A stretch of 10,184 nt of DNA. Source: CAVQBP01 sp964448105 (lineage in GTDB: Bacteria > Bacteroidota > Ignavibacteria > Ignavibacteriales > Ignavibacteriaceae). The position numbers were made by a program, and so were the translations under genes. The DNA lies in contig CAYUVK010000144.1 in NCBI GenBank assembly GCA_964448105.1, forward strand, positions 1-10,184. The letters are read 5' to 3'. The notes under the pieces were generated by a model that was not told the DNA's origin, made no database searches, and was given only the letters and a program-made list of their open reading frames with translations. This document shows, piece after piece, positions 7,010-10,184 of the stretch (positions are counted from its first letter, which is position 1; every line of letters begins with the position of its first letter).

Positions 7010-8442
7010 ATAATCTTGTTAGCAGCACATTTGCCAAAACTAAAATCTTATGTACACTTGGTCCGGCAACATCTACAGAAAATGATATAGAAAAATTAAT
7101 TCTGGCAGGTATGGATGGTGTACGGATGAATTTTTCCCATGGAGACTATAATTTTTTCGAAAAGCTTTTTAATGAAATTGACAAGGCATGTAAAGAAGAA
7201 AAAACTCCTTTATCTATTTTAGTTGATTTGCAAGGTCCTAAAATAAGAGTTGGCGAACTTGTCGAACCGGAAATTGAAATTCAACAGGGAGATAAAATTG
7301 AAATTACAACAAAAGATATAATTGGAACTAAAGATATAATTTCCACATCTTATAAATCTTTGGTTGATGATGCACAGGTTGGAGATCCGGTATTGATAGA
7401 CGATGGTCTATTGCGATTAAGAATTCTCGAAAGGAAAAAGGATTCCGTCTTATGTTCCATTGAAGCAGGCGGGATACTTAAACCTAAAAAAGGGATGAAC
7501 CTGCCCGGAATGAAATTATCTACTCCTTCTGTTACGGAAAAGGATTTTAAAGATCTTGAATTCTGTATGAAATACAGGATCGATTACATTGCTTTATCTT
7601 TTGTCAGGCAAGCTTCCGATATTTCACATTTAAAAGAATGGTTAAAAAATAAAAATTTTGAAAAGCCGGTAATTGCAAAAATTGAAAAGAAAGAAGCAGT
7701 TGATAATTTTGACGAGATACTAGAAACAGCAGACGGCATAATGGTAGCACGCGGTGATCTTGGTGTCGAATTGCCACCGCAGGAAGTCCCCGTAATTCAA
7801 AAAGAAATAATTAAGAAATGTAATTCCGAGGGGAAGCTGGTTATTACAGCAACACAAATGCTTGAATCAATGATCCATAATCCGATACCGACACGGGCTG
7901 AAGCCTCCGACGTTGCTAATGCTGTGTGGGATGGAACAGATGTAGTTATGCTGAGCGGTGAAACGTCTGTAGGAAAATATCCCTTTAAAACTGTCCAGAT
8001 TATGAATGACATTATTGGAAATTCAGAACGTCATTTTCCTTTTCGAATTATAGATTATAAGATCCCTGAAAAGATTGAAGAGAATCTTTTTGATTCAATG
8101 GGAAAGGCTATTGCAGAAGTTAGCAAACAAACTAATGCTGCAGCAATAGTTGTGTTTACTTATAAGGGACGTACTGCAAGAAATCTCGCAAAGTTCAGGC
8201 CTAACTCAAAAATAATTGCTCTCTCAAACAGCTTCGATACGATGAACAATCTTTGCTTAAGATGGGGTGTAACTTCAATTTTTTATAACGATATTGATAA
8301 AGAACATATAGTGATTGATAAAGCAAAAAAGCTAGTCCTTGAAGAGGAACATGTAAAAGAAGGCGATGTTGTTATATTTGCCGCCGGTGCACCATACTCT
8401 GAAAAAAGCAGGGTTAATTGGATACGGTTCGAAGTAATCTAA
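7006..8442 (+). CDS. pyk: Pyruvate kinase
   Basis: A full-length 478-residue pyruvate kinase, which converts phosphoenolpyruvate and ADP to pyruvate and ATP in the last step of glycolysis. Landmarks are KTKILCTLGPAT (11-22), VRMNFSHG (39-46) with the nucleotide-binding Arg40/Asn42 region, LVDLQGPKIR (72-81), the B-domain junction VDDGL, IAKIEK with catalytic Lys225 and metal-binding Glu227, ARGDLG with Asp251, and ITATQMLESM (280-289) with Thr283. The residue equivalent to rabbit Glu117 is Lys79, the form linked to potassium-independent activity. The C-terminal domain is complete and ends in the usual small Gly-Ala-Pro...Asn-Trp-Ile-Arg segment. The ATG overlaps the Lon-like stop by 4 nt, implying translational coupling after a purine-rich stretch. 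The stop codon lies within the first bases of the 8441-8453 repeat arm. A single-copy role in central metabolism is likely, but paralogues outside the window cannot be excluded. Confidence 0.97.
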   Translation: MNNLVSSTFAKTKILCTLGPATSTENDIEKLILAGMDGVRMNFSHGDYNFFEKLFNEIDKACKEEKTPLSILVDLQGPKIRVGELVEPEIEIQQGDKIEITTKDIIGTKDIISTSYKSLVDDAQVGDPVLIDDGLLRLRILERKKDSVLCSIEAGGILKPKKGMNLPGMKLSTPSVTEKDFKDLEFCMKYRIDYIALSFVRQASDISHLKEWLKNKNFEKPVIAKIEKKEAVDNFDEILETADGIMVARGDLGVELPPQEVPVIQKEIIKKCNSEGKLVITATQMLESMIHNPIPTRAEASDVANAVWDGTDVVMLSGETSVGKYPFKTVQIMNDIIGNSERHFPFRIIDYKIPEKIEENLFDSMGKAIAEVSKQTNAAAIVVFTYKGRTARNLAKFRPNSKIIALSNSFDTMNNLCLRWGVTSIFYNDIDKEHIVIDKAKKLVLEEEHVKEGDVVIFAAGAPYSEKSRVNWIRFEVI

Positions 8443-8511
8443 ACCAGGATTTATATGATTCTAAGGATTATATAATTAGTTATTATCATTTAATCCTGTA
8501 AATCCTGGTTT
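8441..8511. repeat. Imperfect palindrome at the convergent pyk/GxxExxY ends
   Basis: AAACCAGGATTTA (8441-8453) and TAAATCCTGGTTT (8499-8511) are perfect 13-bp inverted arms separated by 45 bp, with further patchy complementarity inward. The left arm overlaps the pyk stop; the right arm encodes the last residues of the GxxExxY protein (QDLQ region) from the minus strand. It could fold as a bidirectional hairpin at the meeting point of two transcripts, but no T-tract follows, so a terminator call is not supported. The AATCCTGTAAATC word (8492-8504) recurs at 8996-9008. Confidence 0.65.
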
Positions 8512-8876
8512 GGATGATTAAATATTCTTTTAAACTCAAGGCTTCTTGCTCCAAAATTAATTAATAATCCAACTTCCATATTATAAGCCTCCAGGTAATT
8601 TTTTGCTTGTGCTAGGTGAACGTTTTCAAGCTTTATCAAAGCTTTTAATTCAACCATAATTTTTCCTTCAACAAAGAAATCTACTCTCCTAGTACCAATA
8701 TCATAACTTTTATAGTATATCGACATTACTTTTTCCCTCTCAAAAAACAATCCATCTATATTCATTTCAATTTCCATTGCACGTTGATAAATTACTTCCT
8801 GAAAGCCATTGCCAAGAGCAGAATGTACTTTCATAGCGCACCCGATTATGCGCTTAGTTATATCTTCATATTTCAT
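8490..8876 (-). CDS. GxxExxY family protein (PD-(D/E)XK-like fold)
   Basis: A 128-residue protein with the name-giving motif GFQEVIY (24-30: Gly24, Glu27, Tyr30), preceded by VHSALGNG. It also shows a nuclease-like core: Glu46/Glu48, RVDFFVEGKIMVELKA (64-79) with Asp66 and the E-x-K pair Glu76/Lys78, then QAKNYL (90-95) and GLLINFG (103-109). Family knowledge places GxxExxY proteins in the PD-(D/E)XK superfamily (PDDEXK_3), and the catalytic residues look intact; whether they cleave nucleic acid is unproven. The ATG at 8876-8874 has no Shine-Dalgarno. The gene is convergent to pyk, and its final residues (about Asn123-Asp128) are encoded by the repeat at its 3' end. With a related repeat about 120 bp upstream, it looks like a repeat-bracketed cassette inserted between pyk and the radical SAM gene. 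No toxin, antitoxin or transposase partner is seen. Confidence 0.92.
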   Translation of the reverse strand: MKYEDITKRIIGCAMKVHSALGNGFQEVIYQRAMEIEMNIDGLFFEREKVMSIYYKSYDIGTRRVDFFVEGKIMVELKALIKLENVHLAQAKNYLEAYNMEVGLLINFGARSLEFKRIFNHPNQDLQD

Positions 8877-8925
8877 TGTCTGAAAGATATTTATTTAACA
8901 GTTTTTTTTAGAAAAATTTCTGATT

Positions 8926-8947
8926 GGAAAACATTCAATATGTTTCC
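8926..8947. promoter_or_regulatory. Inverted repeat upstream of the GxxExxY gene, possible operator
   Basis: GGAAAACAT (8926-8934) and ATGTTTCC (8940-8947) are inverted arms with a one-base bulge around a 5-nt centre, 50-71 bp before the GxxExxY start. The position suits a regulator-binding site or a leader hairpin, but no regulator is known and the sequence is AT-rich. Confidence 0.3.
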
Positions 8948-8995
8948 CCCTAATTTTGGAAGATTAATATAAAATCATAAACAATATAAACAAAA

Positions 8996-9036
8996 AATCC
9001 TGAAAATCTAATAATCAGATAAATCATGGTTCAGAC
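8996..9036 (+). repeat. Second flank repeat of the GxxExxY cassette
   Basis: AATCCTGAAAATC (8996-9008) matches AATCCTGTAAATC (8492-8504) at 12 of 13 positions. A second, more degenerate unit follows at 9012-9036 (AATCAGATAAATCATGGTTC at its start), aligning with the stretch at 8492-8516. Both copies have the same orientation, so they are degenerate direct repeats on either side of the GxxExxY gene. I recall similar AATCCTGTAAATCC-type sequences around GxxExxY genes in other genomes, but cannot verify this here. Confidence 0.55.
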
Positions 9037-9107
9037 TATGGTTATTTAAATATAACTTTCATCTGTGAATCTAAAAATTTATTTTATAGTAAAAGCATTT
9101 TGAAGTG

Positions 9108-10148
9108 ATGGAGTTACTTGAAAGAAATATCGGTGAATTAGTGCTTGCAAAATGGTGGGAGCCTGCTGATAAGAATAAAATCCTTTGCACACTCTGCCCG
9201 CGTTATTGTAAAATCGGAGAGGGGCAGCCCGGATTTTGTTATATACGCCAAAACCATAAAGGAAAACTCTATACAATCGGTTACGGCAGACCAACAGGCT
9301 TTGCAATTGACCCAATCGAGAAGAAACCGTTAAATCATTTTTACCCAGGGACTTCGATTTTAAGCTTTGGAACCGCAGGCTGCAACCTCGGATGCAAATT
9401 TTGCCAGAACTGGTCAATAAGCAAAGCAAAGTTGGATGATTCAAATTCTATGAATTATTCTCCTGAAGATGTTGTAAATCTCGCAAAGCAATATAGAGTT
9501 CCGTCAATCGCATACACATATAACGATCCGACCATATTCGGTGAATATGTAATTGACATATCGAAAATAGCAAGAGAAGAAGGAATAAATTCCGTAATGG
9601 TAACGGCAGGTTATATTGATAAAAATGCCAGGAAAGATGTCTACAAATATATCGATGCTGCTAATGTTGATCTAAAAGGATTCACGGAAAGATTTTATAA
9701 TAAATTAACTTTCTCTTCATTAAAAGATGTTTTGGATACATTGTTATGGTTAAAAAATGAAACAGATATTTGGTTTGAAATTACTACTTTGTTAATTCCT
9801 GATGAAAATGACTCCCCGGAAGAAATTCAAAATGAATGCAATTGGATTTTAGAGAATCTGGGAGATTCGGTTCCTCTTCATTTCACAGCTTTTCATCCTG
9901 ATTTTAGAATGACAAACAAAACACGTACTTCTCAATCTACATTAACTAAAGCGAGAGATATAGCAATAAGATCAGGCATAAAATTTTGTTATGTTGGTAA
10001 CATTCATGACCTCGAAGGGCAGACAACTTACTGCCCCAATTGTAATACTGCATTAATAAAAAGAGACTGGCATGATGTTTTAAAAAACAAAATTATTGAT
10101 GGAAAATGTTATAAGTGCAGACATATAATTTCGGGAGTATTTCAATAA
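9108..10148 (+). CDS. amrS: Radical SAM enzyme of the AmmeMemoRadiSam system
   Basis: A 346-residue cytoplasmic iron-sulfur enzyme. An N-terminal cysteine cluster (CTLCPRYC, 27-34, plus Cys44) precedes the radical SAM motif C-x3-C-x2-C (Cys92, Cys96, Cys99 in TAGCNLGCKFCQNW), which binds the 4Fe-4S cluster used to cleave S-adenosylmethionine. The barrel continues with AYTYNDPTIF and NVDLKGF. The C-terminus has two CxxC pairs (Cys309/312 and Cys334/337), a likely metal-binding knuckle. This arrangement and length fit the AmrS component, named for its co-occurrence with AMMECR1 and Memo proteins; the system's substrate is unknown. It also resembles pyruvate formate-lyase-activating enzymes, a less good fit. 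GTG 9105 precedes ATG 9108; I chose the ATG, though no Shine-Dalgarno decides it. Neither AMMECR1 nor Memo is in the window. Confidence 0.88.
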   Translation: MELLERNIGELVLAKWWEPADKNKILCTLCPRYCKIGEGQPGFCYIRQNHKGKLYTIGYGRPTGFAIDPIEKKPLNHFYPGTSILSFGTAGCNLGCKFCQNWSISKAKLDDSNSMNYSPEDVVNLAKQYRVPSIAYTYNDPTIFGEYVIDISKIAREEGINSVMVTAGYIDKNARKDVYKYIDAANVDLKGFTERFYNKLTFSSLKDVLDTLLWLKNETDIWFEITTLLIPDENDSPEEIQNECNWILENLGDSVPLHFTAFHPDFRMTNKTRTSQSTLTKARDIAIRSGIKFCYVGNIHDLEGQTTYCPNCNTALIKRDWHDVLKNKIIDGKCYKCRHIISGVFQ

Positions 10149-10166
10149 CTTAGTTATGATCATTTT

Positions 10167-10184
10167 CAATTCTTAATCGTAATC
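10167..10184 (-). repeat. GATTAA-type hexamer tract running off the right edge
   Basis: On the minus strand three in-phase units, GATTAC GATTAA GAATTG, reach the window end, 18 bp downstream of the amrS stop. Bases 10168-10184 match 2221-2237 at 15 of 17 positions. It is probably the start of a longer tract outside the window. Confidence 0.45.

Noticed and set aside
7797..8012. 71-codon minus-strand frame inside pyk
   Set aside because: Antisense to the catalytic core of pyruvate kinase, with no independent support.
8784..8972. 62-codon plus-strand frame opposite the GxxExxY start
   Set aside because: It overlaps the conserved N-terminal motif of GxxExxY in antisense and resembles no known small protein.
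9079..9444. Frames of 62 and 121 codons overlapping the amrS 5' part
   Set aside because: Shadows of the radical SAM reading frame, whose cysteine motifs are unmistakable.
1..10184. CRISPR array, transposase, tRNA or rRNA
   Set aside because: No regularly spaced identical repeats, no transposase or integrase motifs, and no cloverleaf or rRNA-like segment were seen on reading both strands.

Overview
The window looks like part of a low-GC (roughly one-third G+C by eye) chromosome from the Bacteroidota/Chlorobi/Ignavibacteriae side of the tree. The reasons are AT-rich intergenic DNA, a TATTTTTG promoter-like box before two genes, mostly weak Shine-Dalgarno signals, and three exported proteins whose predicted signal-peptide cleavage each leaves an N-terminal Gln. 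An Ignavibacteria-like host is my best guess; no rRNA or marker gene settles it.

Left part, minus strand (1-2194): a secreted protein of unrecognised family, cut by the left edge (1-857), and a class-V PLP-dependent aminotransferase (1061-2194) that lacks the cysteine-desulfurase loop. A 161-bp divergent intergenic region with a degenerate hexamer-repeat tract separates these from a plus-strand pair: a DUF1207-like outer-membrane protein (2356-3150) and a DUF2279 envelope protein (3140-4021). The second of these starts at a TTG inside the end of the first.

Centre: about 516 bp without a gene (4022-4537). It holds an inverted, hexamer-flanked repeat module, an orphan intrinsic-terminator-like hairpin pointing to the minus strand, and a candidate promoter for the next operon. 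That operon is a cytoplasmic Lon-family AAA protease of the LonH/YcbZ type (4538-7009), overlapping by ATGA with pyruvate kinase (7006-8442).

Right part: a convergent minus-strand GxxExxY (PD-(D/E)XK-like) gene (8490-8876). It is bracketed by related AATCCTG(T/A)AAATC repeats, one of which supplies its last codons and an inverted copy of which overlaps the pyk stop. Then comes a plus-strand radical SAM enzyme of the AmmeMemoRadiSam type (9108-10148), and another hexamer tract runs off the right edge.

Most genes are housekeeping or conserved-unknown types with no obvious common pathway. The most unusual content lies between them: the dispersed hexamer repeats, the repeat-bracketed GxxExxY cassette, and the orphan terminator. 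I found no clearly new multi-gene system, CRISPR array, transposase, tRNA or rRNA.
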